A DNA stretch of 64,000 bases from Pseudomonas sp. UBA6562 (GTDB taxonomy: Bacteria > Pseudomonadota > Gammaproteobacteria > Pseudomonadales > Pseudomonadaceae). Both the position numbers and the translations under genes were made by a program. Location of the stretch: the NCBI RefSeq assembly GCF_002434265.1, contig NZ_DJJS01000006.1, positions 952,853-1,016,852 on the forward strand. Direction: 5' to 3'. Shown in pieces: positions 26,433 to 35,678 of this stretch (its first letter is position 1; every line of letters starts with the position of its first letter). The notes below the pieces were generated by a model. The model saw only the letters and a list, made by a program, of their open reading frames with translations, did not search any database and was not told where the DNA came from.

Positions 26433-26720
26433 TTACCACTCGAAGATCTTCCAAGACGGGATCAGCATGTCCGGCTGGTCGGACCGGATGAAGTTGCCGT
26501 CCGAGCCGTCTGCGCGCACCAGGAAATAAGGTTTGCCGTGTTTTGGCGTGACTTTGATCGCATACAGGAAACCGTTCTGCCGGTATTCCTGGATGGTGCG
26601 GTCGCCTTCCGTGCGAATGGTCACTTCGGGATCGGCCGAAGGGGCGTCGTCCGCCGCCAGGGTGACGACAGGCGTGGTTGCCAACAGGCCGAGCAGTAAC
26701 AGGCGATTGAATGTCCGCAT
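26433..26720 (-). CDS. DUF2782 periplasmic protein
   Basis: This 95-residue protein has a signal peptide ending TLAAD and a small beta domain with VTIRTEGDRTIQEYRQNGFLY-like text, split as TIRTEGDRTIQEYRQNG and YAIKVTPKHGKPYFLV. This is the DUF2782 family found beside polA and thrB in Pseudomonas. Function is unknown. It is 69 bp upstream of thrB on the same strand and may share a transcript with it. Confidence 0.85.
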   Translation of the reverse strand: MRTFNRLLLLGLLATTPVVTLAADDAPSADPEVTIRTEGDRTIQEYRQNGFLYAIKVTPKHGKPYFLVRADGSDGNFIRSDQPDMLIPSWKIFEW

Positions 26721-26795
26721 GATAACCTTGTCCCTTTATCGTCAATGATCCTGGCTATTCTAGCGCCGGACCCGCCGAAAAGGTTGATTGCCCTC

Positions 26796-29561
26796 ATGAG
26801 CCTAGCGCCCCTCGTCCTGGTGGACGGTTCCTCCTACCTGTACCGCGCGTTCCATGCGCTGCCGCCACTGACCACCTCCAAGGGCATGCCCACCGGCGCG
26901 GTCAAGGGCGTGCTGAACATGCTCAAGAGCCTGCGCCGGCAATACCCCGACAGCCTCTTCGCCGTGGTCTTCGACGCCAAGGGCGGCACCTTCCGCGACG
27001 CCCTGTTCGCCGAATACAAAGCCAACCGTCCGAAAATGCCCGACGACCTGCGCGTGCAGGTCGAGCCGCTGCACGCCAGCGTGCGCGCCATGGGCTACCC
27101 ATTGCTGTGCATCGAAGGCGTGGAGGCCGACGACGTCATCGGTACCCTGGCCCGCAGCAGCGCGGCGCAGGACCGCCCGGTGATCATCTCCACCGGCGAC
27201 AAGGACATGGCGCAACTGGTCGACGGCCACATCACCCTGGTCAACACCATGACCGGCAGCGTGCTGGACGTCGCCGGCGTGCACGAGAAGTTCGGCGTGG
27301 GCCCGGAGCACATCATCGACTTCCTGGCGCTGATGGGCGACAAGGTCGACAACATTCCAGGCGTGCCCGGTGTGGGCGAGAAGACCGCCGTAGGCCTGTT
27401 GACCGGCATCGGCGGCGGCCTGAGCGAGGTCTACGCCAACCTCGACAAGGTCGCCGGGCTGTCGATCCGCGGCGCCAAGACCCTGGCCGGCAAGCTCGAA
27501 GAGCACCGCGACGCGGCGTTCATGTCCTACGAACTGGCCACGATCAAGATCGACGTGCCGCTGGACATCGAAGTCGAGGCGCTGGTGTGCGCCGAGCCCG
27601 ACCATGAAAGCCTGATCGCGCTGTACACCGAGATGGAGTTCAAGAGCTGGATCGCCGACCTGCAACGCGACGCGGCCAGGGCCGGCGCGGCGGTGGCGCC
27701 GGCCAAGGCGCCGGTGGAGAAGGTCGAGGCCAGGTACGAGGTCATCCTCGACCAGGCGCGCTTCGAGCACTGGCTGGAGCGGCTGAACAAGGCCGCGCTG
27801 TTCGCCTTCGACACCGAGACCACCAGCCTCGACGCGCAGCAGGCGCAACTGGTCGGCCTGTCGTTCGCCATCGAACCGTACGAAGCGATCTACATCCCGC
27901 TGATGCACGACTACGAAGGCGCACCGGCGCAGCTCGACCGCGACACCGTATTGCTGGCGCTCAAACCGTTGCTGGAAAACCCGGCCAAGGGCAAGGTGGG
28001 GCAGAACGCCAAGTACGACATCAACATCCTGGCCAACTGCGCCATCGGTGGCGACCCGGACAACGGCATCGAAGTGCGCGGGGTGGCCTACGACACCCTG
28101 CTCGAATCCTACGTGTACAACTCCACCGCCACCCGCCACGACATGGACAGCCTGGCCCAGCGCTACCTGGAACACACCACCATCACCTTCGAAGACATCG
28201 CCGGGCGCGGCGCGAAGAAGCTCACCTTCAACCAGATTCCGTTGGAGAAGGCCGGCCCCTATGCCGCCGAAGACGCCGACATCACCCTGCGCCTGCACCA
28301 CGCCCTGCAAGCCCTGTTGGCGCAGACTCCCAGCGTGCAGCCGGTGCTGATGGACATCGAGATGCCGCTGGTGCCGGTGCTGGCCAAGATCGAACGCCAG
28401 GGTGCGTTGATCGACCCCGACCTGCTGCACGTGCAGAGCGGCGAACTGGGTACCAAGATGGCCGAGCTGGAGAAGCGCGCCTACGAGCTGGCCGGCGAGG
28501 AGTTCAACCTCGGCTCGCCCAAGCAGTTGGGCATGATCCTGTACGACAAGCTGGGCATGCCGGTGCTGAACAAGACCTCCAAGGGCCAGGCCTCCACCGC
28601 CGAAGCAGTGTTGGCCGAACTGGCCGAGATGCAGTACCCGCTGCCCGAAGTGCTGATGCAATACCGCACCATGAGCAAGCTCAAGAGCACCTACACCGAC
28701 AAGCTGCCCGAGCAGATCAACCCGCGCACCGGGCGCATCCACACCTCCTACCAACAGGCCGTGGCGGCGACCGGGCGCTTGTCGTCCAGCGATCCGAACC
28801 TGCAGAACATCCCCATCCGCACCGCCGAAGGCCGGCGCATCCGCCAGGCGTTCGTCGCCCGGCCCGGCTACACGCTGCTGGCCGCGGACTATTCGCAGAT
28901 CGAGTTGCGCATCATGGCCCACCTGGCCAAGGACGAAGGCCTGCTGCACGCCTTCCGCAACGACCTGGACGTGCACCGCGCCACCGCTGCCGAAGTGTTC
29001 GGCGTCGAGCTGGAGGCGGTCAGCAACGACCAGCGGCGCAGCGCTAAGGCGATCAACTTCGGTTTGATCTACGGCATGAGCGCGTTCGGCCTGGCGCGGC
29101 AGATCGGCGTCGACCGCAAGCAGTCGCAGGACTACATCGACCGCTACTTCGCCCGCTACCCAGGCGTGCTGGCCTACATGGAACGCACCCGCACCCAGGC
29201 CGCCGAGCAAGGCTTCGTGGAAACCCTGTTCGGCCGCCGCCTGTACCTGCCCGACATCAACGCGAAGAACCCGGCGCTGCGCCGCGGGGCCGAGCGCACC
29301 GCGATCAACGCGCCGATGCAGGGCACGGCCGCCGACATCATCAAGCGGGCGATGGTCACGGTCGACGCCTGGCTGACCGAGAGTCGGCTGGACGCGCGGG
29401 TGATCCTGCAGGTGCACGACGAATTAGTGCTGGAGGTGCGCGAAGACCTGGTCGACGAAGTGTCCGAGCAGATCCGCCTGCACATGAGCGGGGCCGCGCA
29501 GCTCGACGTGCCGCTGCTGGTCGAAGTGGGCGTGGGCGCGAACTGGGACGAGGCGCACTGA
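26796..29561 (+). CDS. polA: DNA polymerase I
   Basis: This 921-residue repair and replication polymerase has three parts: a 5'-3' exonuclease/FEN domain (1-300; VFDAKGGTFRD, GVEADDVIGTLA), a 3'-5' exonuclease (about 325-520; FAFDTETTSLD) with the acidic residues retained, and the polymerase (about 540-921). The latter has motif A AADYSQIELRIMAHL, motif B RRSAKAINFGLIYG and motif C QVHDELVLEV. The ATG at 26796 is the usual start; the longer frame extends into the intergenic region. Confidence 0.97.
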   Translation: MSLAPLVLVDGSSYLYRAFHALPPLTTSKGMPTGAVKGVLNMLKSLRRQYPDSLFAVVFDAKGGTFRDALFAEYKANRPKMPDDLRVQVEPLHASVRAMGYPLLCIEGVEADDVIGTLARSSAAQDRPVIISTGDKDMAQLVDGHITLVNTMTGSVLDVAGVHEKFGVGPEHIIDFLALMGDKVDNIPGVPGVGEKTAVGLLTGIGGGLSEVYANLDKVAGLSIRGAKTLAGKLEEHRDAAFMSYELATIKIDVPLDIEVEALVCAEPDHESLIALYTEMEFKSWIADLQRDAARAGAAVAPAKAPVEKVEARYEVILDQARFEHWLERLNKAALFAFDTETTSLDAQQAQLVGLSFAIEPYEAIYIPLMHDYEGAPAQLDRDTVLLALKPLLENPAKGKVGQNAKYDINILANCAIGGDPDNGIEVRGVAYDTLLESYVYNSTATRHDMDSLAQRYLEHTTITFEDIAGRGAKKLTFNQIPLEKAGPYAAEDADITLRLHHALQALLAQTPSVQPVLMDIEMPLVPVLAKIERQGALIDPDLLHVQSGELGTKMAELEKRAYELAGEEFNLGSPKQLGMILYDKLGMPVLNKTSKGQASTAEAVLAELAEMQYPLPEVLMQYRTMSKLKSTYTDKLPEQINPRTGRIHTSYQQAVAATGRLSSSDPNLQNIPIRTAEGRRIRQAFVARPGYTLLAADYSQIELRIMAHLAKDEGLLHAFRNDLDVHRATAAEVFGVELEAVSNDQRRSAKAINFGLIYGMSAFGLARQIGVDRKQSQDYIDRYFARYPGVLAYMERTRTQAAEQGFVETLFGRRLYLPDINAKNPALRRGAERTAINAPMQGTAADIIKRAMVTVDAWLTESRLDARVILQVHDELVLEVREDLVDEVSEQIRLHMSGAAQLDVPLLVEVGVGANWDEAH

Positions 29562-29637
29562 TGGGGAGGGCCTGCGTTTTGCAGGCCTGCTTTCAAGCTC
29601 GTGCATGGAAACGTGGGAAATTGTTCGAACGACCGAG

Positions 29638-29665
29638 GAACTAAATCGGTGAAACGCGGCTCAGA
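29638..29665 (+). promoter_or_regulatory. AlgU (sigma-22)-type promoter for the ErsA-like sRNA
   Basis: GAACTA (29638-29643) and TCAGA (29661-29665) are separated by 17 bp, close to the GAACTT-N16/17-TCtgA consensus of AlgU/RpoE promoters. Transcription would start near 29672, at the 5' end of the sRNA. Confidence 0.7.
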
Positions 29666-29671
29666 TGCACT

Positions 29672-29801
29672 GAATGGCTGAACAAGCCGTTCGATGCTCC
29701 TATGTTGTGTTAAGTGTTGGCAGATATCCGGACCCCGCCCTAGCGGTCCGGGCTTGGACCCCGAACTTCCCCCTCCCCCTATGAAGTCCGGGGTTTTTTT
29801 T
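29672..29801 (+). ncRNA. ersA: ErsA / Spot 42-like regulatory sRNA
   Basis: The polA-engB gap carries an RNA of about 130 nt. A perfect hairpin CCGGACC (29728-29734) with GGTCCGG (29745-29751) is followed by a terminator whose arms CCCCGAACTTC and GAAGTCCGGGG enclose a C-rich loop (CCCCTCCCCCTAT) and end in eight T. Position between polA and engB, length, the C-rich loop and the AlgU-type promoter all match ErsA of P. aeruginosa, an envelope-stress sRNA acting on algC and other mRNAs. The 5' end is inferred from the promoter. Confidence 0.82.
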
Positions 29802-29858
29802 GCCTGCGATTCGGCATTGGGGGCACGCCGGGCGCCTCGATGGCGCCCGATCACGGCC

Positions 29859-30491
29859 TTATTCGGCGACCTTGTCTTCCAGTTCCATCCACCCGGCCAG
29901 CACGCCGTAGGCTTCTTCCAGACCCTGGCGCTTGGGTGCCGAGAACAGCTGGATGGTCACACCCTCGCCCCAGCCCTTGCGGATTTCCGACTGGACCTTG
30001 AGCAGCGTGTTCTTAGCCGCGCCGAAGGTGAGCTTGTCGGCTTTGGTCAGCAGGATGTGCATGGGCATGCCGCTGGCGCGCGACCAGTCGAGCATCATCT
30101 TGTCGAAGTCGGTCATGGGATGGCGCACGTCCATCATCAGGATCACGCCGCGCAGGCATTCGCGTCCGCCCAGATAGGCTTCGAGGTGGCGTTGCCAGTG
30201 CTGTTTGAGCGGAATCGGCACCTTGGCGTAGCCGTAACCGGGCAGGTCGACCAGACGGCGTTCGTCGTCCAGGGCGAAGAAGTTCAGCAACTGGGTGCGG
30301 CCCGGGGTTTTCGAGGTGCGCGCCAGGCTGGCGTGGGTCAGGGTGTTGAGGGCGCTGGACTTGCCGGCGTTGGAGCGGCCGGCGAAGGCCACTTCGTAAC
30401 CCTGGTCGGTCGGGCACTGGTCGACCTTGGCGGCGCTCAAGGCGAAGGTGGCTTTCTGGCACAGGCCGAGGATGGGGTTCTTGACGTGCAT
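29859..30491 (-). CDS. engB: Ribosome biogenesis GTP-binding protein YsxC/EngB
   Basis: This 210-residue Era-like GTPase assists large-subunit assembly. Motifs: G1 GRSNAGKSSALN, G2 region SKTPGRTQLLNFF, G3 DLPGYGYAK, G4 LTKADKL, and G5-like FSAPKRQG. The length is usual. It converges with polA and ersA. Confidence 0.95.
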   Translation of the reverse strand: MHVKNPILGLCQKATFALSAAKVDQCPTDQGYEVAFAGRSNAGKSSALNTLTHASLARTSKTPGRTQLLNFFALDDERRLVDLPGYGYAKVPIPLKQHWQRHLEAYLGGRECLRGVILMMDVRHPMTDFDKMMLDWSRASGMPMHILLTKADKLTFGAAKNTLLKVQSEIRKGWGEGVTIQLFSAPKRQGLEEAYGVLAGWMELEDKVAE

Positions 30492-31021
30492 GGGATATCC
30501 GATGTGGGTGTTGCCGGGCCAGGCGTTGCGGCCCCTGCGGCAAGCGGTGTCGTTTCCGTTTGGCGGGCGGAAGTATATAATGCCCCAGTTTTTGTGTGCG
30601 CATTATCCCAGCGTAGGGTGATGCGCAGGGGGCGCCGAACAACAGCTAGCGCGTCAGAACGCAGCCGGTCCCCAATCCTGAAGGTCATCGCATACGATGA
30701 AATGGCGACGGGTCACCCGTCCATGCCATCGCTTTCGGCGCTCAGGCTACACAGGGTCCTACGGCGTTGTACAACCGCACGTGTGCGGTACGCACGCCAA
30801 GCAGGCTCGCCGGCACCCGAAAGGGTTGCCAGGCTGGCTGGGAACCTAGGCCGACGCGGGATACGTGGACGTTGGTGATGCAGCTCACCCAGGGTTTCAA
30901 GGCTATGCCGCGCGTGGATTGTGCACGGACTGCAGTACCGAGGACTACCGATTGGTCATCCTCCGGATGATCGGCAGTCCCGATACCTGACATTTCACCC
31001 TTAGCCGTGTTGGATGAGCTG
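30492..31021. other. 530-bp gap with a promoter and hairpins before cytochrome c4
   Basis: No convincing ORF is visible. A plus-strand sigma-70-like promoter lies at 30553-30581. A perfect inverted repeat CCGCACGTGTGCGG (30775-30788) and a hairpin TCATCC-TCC-GGATGA (30956-30970) follow. The stretch may be a long 5' leader of the cytochrome gene or hold an unannotated RNA; it also carries the engB promoter on the minus strand. Confidence 0.45.
30553..30581 (+). promoter_or_regulatory. Candidate sigma-70 promoter
   Basis: A perfect TATAAT (30576-30581) lies 17 bp after TTTCCG (30553-30558), a poor -35. It points toward the cytochrome c4 gene, 441 bp away. Confidence 0.45.
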
Positions 31022-31639
31022 ATGAACAAACTATTCGCGAGTCTGCTGTTGACCCTGGGCGTCACCGGTGCAGCCGGTGCTGCGCAACCGATCACCGGCG
31101 ATGCCGCCGCAGGCCAGGCCAAGACCGCCCTCTGCGGCGCCTGCCACAACCCCGATGGCAACAGCCTGGCGCCCAACTTTCCGAAACTGGCCGGCCAGGG
31201 CCAGCGCTACCTGGAAAAACAGCTGCACGACATCAAGAGCGGCAAGCGCCCGGTGCTGGAAATGACCGGCATGCTCGAAGGCTTCGACGACCAGGACCTG
31301 GCCGATATCGCCGCCTACTTCGCCAGCCAGAAGGGCTCGGTGGGCGCCGCCGATCCCAAGTTGGTGGAACGCGGCCGCGCACTGTTCAACGGCGGCGACC
31401 TGGACAAGGGCATGCCCGCCTGCACCGGCTGCCATTCGCCCGACGGCGCGGGCCTGGCCCTGGCCGGCTTCCCGCACCTGAGCGGGCAGCATGCGCAGTA
31501 CGTGAGCAAGCAGCTCACCGACTTCCGCGAGGGCAACCGCACCAACGACGGCGACGCCATGACCATGCGCACGATCGCCAGCAAGCTCAGCAACAAGGAC
31601 ATCGAGGCCATTTCCAGCTACATCCAAGGGCTGCATTAA
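31022..31639 (+). CDS. Di-heme cytochrome c4
   Basis: This 205-residue periplasmic protein has a signal peptide ending AAGAA and two class I cytochrome domains, each with a heme site: CGACH (first) and CTGCH (second). Axial methionines are likely in RPVLEMTGM and DAMTMRTIA. Cytochrome c4 donates electrons to terminal oxidases such as cbb3. I chose the ATG at 31022, with GGATGAG just upstream, over an ATG or other start 15 bp earlier. dsbA lies downstream, as in other pseudomonads. Confidence 0.92.
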   Translation: MNKLFASLLLTLGVTGAAGAAQPITGDAAAGQAKTALCGACHNPDGNSLAPNFPKLAGQGQRYLEKQLHDIKSGKRPVLEMTGMLEGFDDQDLADIAAYFASQKGSVGAADPKLVERGRALFNGGDLDKGMPACTGCHSPDGAGLALAGFPHLSGQHAQYVSKQLTDFREGNRTNDGDAMTMRTIASKLSNKDIEAISSYIQGLH

Positions 31640-31807
31640 CGTTGGGTTAATGCACGGCAGCGAGCATCCGCAGGTTCGGCCTCGTCCGGCGGAGGGGGCA
31701 CCGACCCTTTTTCCGCGCGCTGCCGGTACACTACAGAACTCGCCCCGTCCCGGCCTGTCACAGCACGGTCGGCTATGAGGCGACCCATGACTGCCCAGGA
31801 GTGAAGC

Positions 31808-32443
31808 ATGCGTAAACTGATTCTCAGCGCCACGCTGGTCGCCGCCAGCGTATTCGGTATGGCCAGCGTCCAGGCCGCGGAACCTGCCAAGGCAGGCGAG
31901 CAATACATCGAGCTGAGCAACCCCGTTCCCGTTTCCCAGCCTGGCAAGATCGAAGTGGTCGAGCTGTTCTGGTACGGCTGCCCGCACTGCTACCACTTCG
32001 AGCCGACCCTCAATCCTTGGGTCGAGAAACTCCCCGAAGACGTCAGCTTCAAGCGCGTGCCGGCCATGTTCGGCGGCCCTTGGGACGCCCACGGCCAGCT
32101 GTTCCTGACCCTCGAAGCCATGGGCGTGGAGCACAAGGTGCACGCGGCCGTGTTCGATGCCATCCAGAACCAGCACAAGCGCCTGACCGATCCGAAGGAC
32201 ATGGCCGAGTTCGTGGCCACCCAGGGTGTCGACAAGGACAAGTTCCTCGCCACCTTCAACTCGTTCGCCATCAAGGGCCAGGTCAACCAGGCCAAGGAAT
32301 TGGCGAAGAAGTATGAGATCACCGGCGTACCGAGCATGGTCGTCGATGGCAAGTACCGCTTCGACCTGGGCACCGCCGGCGGTCCGGAAGGCGTGCTGAA
32401 CGTGGCCGACCAGCTGATCGCCAAGGAGCGCGCCGCCAAGTAG
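31808..32443 (+). CDS. dsbA: Thiol:disulfide interchange protein DsbA
   Basis: This 211-residue periplasmic oxidase introduces disulfides into exported proteins. The signal peptide ends SVQAA; the thioredoxin-fold active site is GCPHC (WYGCPHCYHFEP) and the cis-Pro is in TGVPSMV. AGGAG precedes the ATG. An exo/endonuclease-like gene follows 11 bp later and may be co-transcribed. Confidence 0.95.
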   Translation: MRKLILSATLVAASVFGMASVQAAEPAKAGEQYIELSNPVPVSQPGKIEVVELFWYGCPHCYHFEPTLNPWVEKLPEDVSFKRVPAMFGGPWDAHGQLFLTLEAMGVEHKVHAAVFDAIQNQHKRLTDPKDMAEFVATQGVDKDKFLATFNSFAIKGQVNQAKELAKKYEITGVPSMVVDGKYRFDLGTAGGPEGVLNVADQLIAKERAAK

Positions 32444-32454
32444 GTGGCGACGCC

Positions 32455-33309
32455 ATGCGCCGCACCAGCCCTCTGCGCGGTATCGGCCTGCATCAGCCGC
32501 AGGTCAACGAGCACCACGTGCAGGCCACCGGCCTGCCGGCGGATGGTCGCCTGCGGCTGCTCAGCTTCAACATCCAGGTGGGCATCAGCACCGAGCGCTA
32601 TCGGCACTACCTGACCCGCAGCTGGCAACATCTGCTGCCGCACACCGGGCGCGCCGGCAACTTGCAGAAGATCGGCCAGCTGCTGGCCGATTTCGACCTG
32701 GTGGCTTTGCAGGAAGTCGACGGCGGCAGCCTGCGCTCGGGCTACGTCAATCAAGTGGAACACCTGGCACAGCTGGGCGCCTTCCCCTACTGGTACCAGC
32801 AGCTCAACCGCAACCTGGGGCGTTTCGCCCAGCACAGCAACGGCGTGCTCAGCCGGCTCAAGCCGCAGCAACTCGAAGACCACCCCCTGCCCGGGCCTTC
32901 CGGGCGCGGTGCGATCCTGGTGCGTTTCGGCGAGGGCGAAGACGCCTTGATCGTGGTGATGATGCACCTCGCCCTTGGCGCCAAGACCCGCGCCCGGCAA
33001 CTGGCCTACGTGCGCGATCTGATCGGTGGCTATCGGCACCAGGTGCTGATGGGCGACATGAACACCCATGCCTGCGACTTGCTCGAGCATTCGCCCCTGC
33101 GCGACCTCGGTCTGGTCGCGCCACAGCTCGGAGCCACTTTTCCCAGCTGGCGTCCGCAGCGCTGCCTGGACCACATCCTGCTCAGCCCTTCGCTGACCCT
33201 GGAGCGTGTCGAGGTGCTGGCCCAGCCCATCTCCGACCACCTGCCGGTGGCCGTGGAGATTCGATTGCCCGACGCCCTGACTGTGGATAACCTGCCGGCT
33301 TTGAGTTAG
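32455..33309 (+). CDS. Endonuclease/exonuclease/phosphatase-family protein
   Basis: This 284-residue protein has the EEP fold motifs in order: LLSFNIQVG, LQEVDGGS (metal Glu), MGDMNTHA (DxN), LDHILLS and ISDHLPVAVEI (catalytic Asp-His). Substrate is unknown: members cut DNA, phospholipids or phosphoesters. No signal peptide is obvious, so it is probably cytoplasmic. It starts 11 bp after dsbA and belongs to the conserved dsbA-EEP-dgcH run of Pseudomonas. Confidence 0.88.
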   Translation: MRRTSPLRGIGLHQPQVNEHHVQATGLPADGRLRLLSFNIQVGISTERYRHYLTRSWQHLLPHTGRAGNLQKIGQLLADFDLVALQEVDGGSLRSGYVNQVEHLAQLGAFPYWYQQLNRNLGRFAQHSNGVLSRLKPQQLEDHPLPGPSGRGAILVRFGEGEDALIVVMMHLALGAKTRARQLAYVRDLIGGYRHQVLMGDMNTHACDLLEHSPLRDLGLVAPQLGATFPSWRPQRCLDHILLSPSLTLERVEVLAQPISDHLPVAVEIRLPDALTVDNLPALS

Positions 33310-33353
33310 CAGGCCACGCGCCTCCCGCCACCCTTCCCTCGCGGACCTTGGGC

Positions 33354-35618
33354 ATGACAGACGACGCCGAGCGTTGGAAAGAGAAGTACTTCAAGAGCCT
33401 CGAGCAGCAGGAGAAGCTCGAGCGTCGCTGGGATGCCCGTCTCGACCTGTTGCGCCGAGGGCTGGTGCGCAGCTCGCTCGCCGCCGAAGGCAGCGACCAG
33501 GCGGTGGACCAGTGCATGAAGGAAATGCGCGAAGTCATCCGCAGCGACAGCATGGACGGCGGCCTGGCCGCGCTCATTCCGCGCCTCGAAAAAGCCGTGC
33601 TCGACTCCGAACACCGCCGCGAAACGCGGATGAACCAGGTGCGCGAGGCGCTGACCTCACTGGTGCAACAGCTGCAAAGCCTGCCGTTGCCGGGCGAACA
33701 GCTGCGGGCCCTGAAAAAGCTCAGCAAGAAGCTCGATGGCGGGGTCAGCCAATCCCGTGAGCTGCCGCCGTTGCTGGGCGAGCTCAGCGGTTTGCAGGAG
33801 CGCGCCTTGGCCTCGCTGCACAGACAGGCGGACGAAGCGCGTCCGGGCTTTTTGCAGCGGTTGTTCGGCACGCGCGACGCCGAACCGGCGGCGTCGGAGC
33901 CTGAACAGTCGAGCGTGGCGCAAGCGGCGGCGGCCGCGCCAGCGGTTGGCGAAGCTGGCGCACCTCTGGCGCCCGTGCCTCCGGCTGCCCTCGAAGCCGC
34001 CGTGCCGGCACCTGAAGGGCCCGCCGTTGCGTCACCCGACCCGGAAACGCCCGCTGCCCTACCTGTCTCGGCTATGCCCGAGCCGGTGCCGGCCGCTGCC
34101 GTCACGGTAGCCTCGCCCATCAGCGCGCCGGCGAGCGCCGAGCAAGCCGAGGCGCCGATTGCCCAACCCTCCGGTTCGGAACCGCTCGATGCGGATGCCG
34201 CTGCGCCGGCACCTGGCGTACCAGAGGGCGCCCCAGTGCCCCAGACCGACGAGCAAGCGCCCGTCGCCACACCTCCGCCCGCCGATGCCGCGAGCGACGA
34301 TCCATCCTCCTTGGCGGCCGCATCGCTCACTGCGTCGGCCGATGGGGAAGGTGCTGGCAAGGCCAGCCAGCCCGTAACGGATTTCGGACCGGCGCTCACC
34401 ACCGTTACAACGCCACCGGTAGTGTCCAGCCCTACCGTCGAGCCACTGCCGTCCGGTGTCGAGCCCATACCGGCACCTGCGCAGGCCATTGCGCTGGCGC
34501 CCTTGACCGACACCTTCACCGACGCAAGCGGCGAAGACGGCCCCTATGCCCTGCCCCATGCCGTCGAGCCGCCCTACAGCCAGGTCGCCGCACACATCGA
34601 GCACACCCTGCTCGGTCTGCTCGACGACCTGAGCCTGCCGGAGCGCTACAAGGACCAGGCCCTGGCCATGCGCGAGCGGGTCGCCCGAGGCTTGAACTGG
34701 TACGAACTGATCCCGATCCTCGACGACCTCGCCGTGTTGATGCTGGCGGTCAACGACAGCGGCCAGCACGAGTTCGAAGCCTACCTGCAAGCGCTCAACG
34801 CCCGCTTGGAGGCCTTCCATGCCCACCTGCGCGACGCCAGCGCCGGGCATGCCGACCACCAGACGGCCGCGCGCCAGCTCGACAGCCAGTTGCGCGAACA
34901 GGTCGACGGTCTGCAGCACAGCGTGCAGGGCGCCCAGGACCTCGCCAGCCTCAAACAGGTGCTCGACAGCCGGCTAGAAGGCCTGCTCGGCACCCTCGAC
35001 CAGCATCGGCAGGCCCGCGACCACCGCGAGCAGGACCTGGCCGAACGCCTGCAAGGCTTGGCCGCGCGCGTGGCGAGCATGGAGCAGGAAGCCCTCGGCT
35101 ATCGCGAGCACCTCGAAGAGCAACGCCAGAAAGCCCTGGTCGACCCGCTCACCGGCCTGCCCAACCGCGCCGCCTGGAGCGAGCGCTTGACCCAGGAGAT
35201 GCAAGCCTGGCAGACCCAGGGTGGCCACCTGTCGATGGCCATCCTCGACCTCGACCATTTCAAGCGCATCAACGACGGCTACGGCCATCTGGCCGGCGAC
35301 AAGGTGCTGAAACTGGTGGCCAACGTGCTGCGCAAGCGCCTGCGTGGAAGCGACTTCATGGCCCGTTTCGGTGGCGAGGAATTCGTCCTGCTGATGCCGC
35401 AGACCCCGCTGGAGCAAGCTACCCGGCAACTGGAAAGCCTGCGTGCGGCGGTCGAAGCCTGCCCGTTCCACTTCAAGGGCGAGCCGGTCACCATCACCAC
35501 GTCGATCGGTTGCAGCGTGTTCCGCTCGGGGGAGTCGGGCGAAGCGGTGCTGGGCCGCGCCGACAAGGCGCTGTACCGGGCCAAGGCGCAAGGCCGCAAC
35601 CGCGTGGAACAAGGCTGA
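33354..35618 (+). CDS. GGDEF diguanylate cyclase (DgcH-like)
   Basis: This 754-residue protein would make cyclic-di-GMP. The C-terminal GGDEF domain (about 590-754) has an active-type GGEEF (673-677) and an inhibitory I-site RGSD (664-667), exactly five residues before it. The N-terminal 1-180 is charged and helical. Residues about 190-380 form a long Ala/Pro/Val-rich low-complexity linker, and a coiled coil (about 440-590) precedes the catalytic domain. There are no membrane segments. I chose the ATG at 33354; a TTG two codons earlier is the other option. Position after dsbA and before the amidase matches PA5487/DgcH. Confidence 0.88.
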   Translation: MTDDAERWKEKYFKSLEQQEKLERRWDARLDLLRRGLVRSSLAAEGSDQAVDQCMKEMREVIRSDSMDGGLAALIPRLEKAVLDSEHRRETRMNQVREALTSLVQQLQSLPLPGEQLRALKKLSKKLDGGVSQSRELPPLLGELSGLQERALASLHRQADEARPGFLQRLFGTRDAEPAASEPEQSSVAQAAAAAPAVGEAGAPLAPVPPAALEAAVPAPEGPAVASPDPETPAALPVSAMPEPVPAAAVTVASPISAPASAEQAEAPIAQPSGSEPLDADAAAPAPGVPEGAPVPQTDEQAPVATPPPADAASDDPSSLAAASLTASADGEGAGKASQPVTDFGPALTTVTTPPVVSSPTVEPLPSGVEPIPAPAQAIALAPLTDTFTDASGEDGPYALPHAVEPPYSQVAAHIEHTLLGLLDDLSLPERYKDQALAMRERVARGLNWYELIPILDDLAVLMLAVNDSGQHEFEAYLQALNARLEAFHAHLRDASAGHADHQTAARQLDSQLREQVDGLQHSVQGAQDLASLKQVLDSRLEGLLGTLDQHRQARDHREQDLAERLQGLAARVASMEQEALGYREHLEEQRQKALVDPLTGLPNRAAWSERLTQEMQAWQTQGGHLSMAILDLDHFKRINDGYGHLAGDKVLKLVANVLRKRLRGSDFMARFGGEEFVLLMPQTPLEQATRQLESLRAAVEACPFHFKGEPVTITTSIGCSVFRSGESGEAVLGRADKALYRAKAQGRNRVEQG

Positions 35619-35678
35619 GCGACGCGCAGGCTTGCGCTATGCTAGTGCGCCCTGACCTCTGCAGACCTACGCCAAGCC

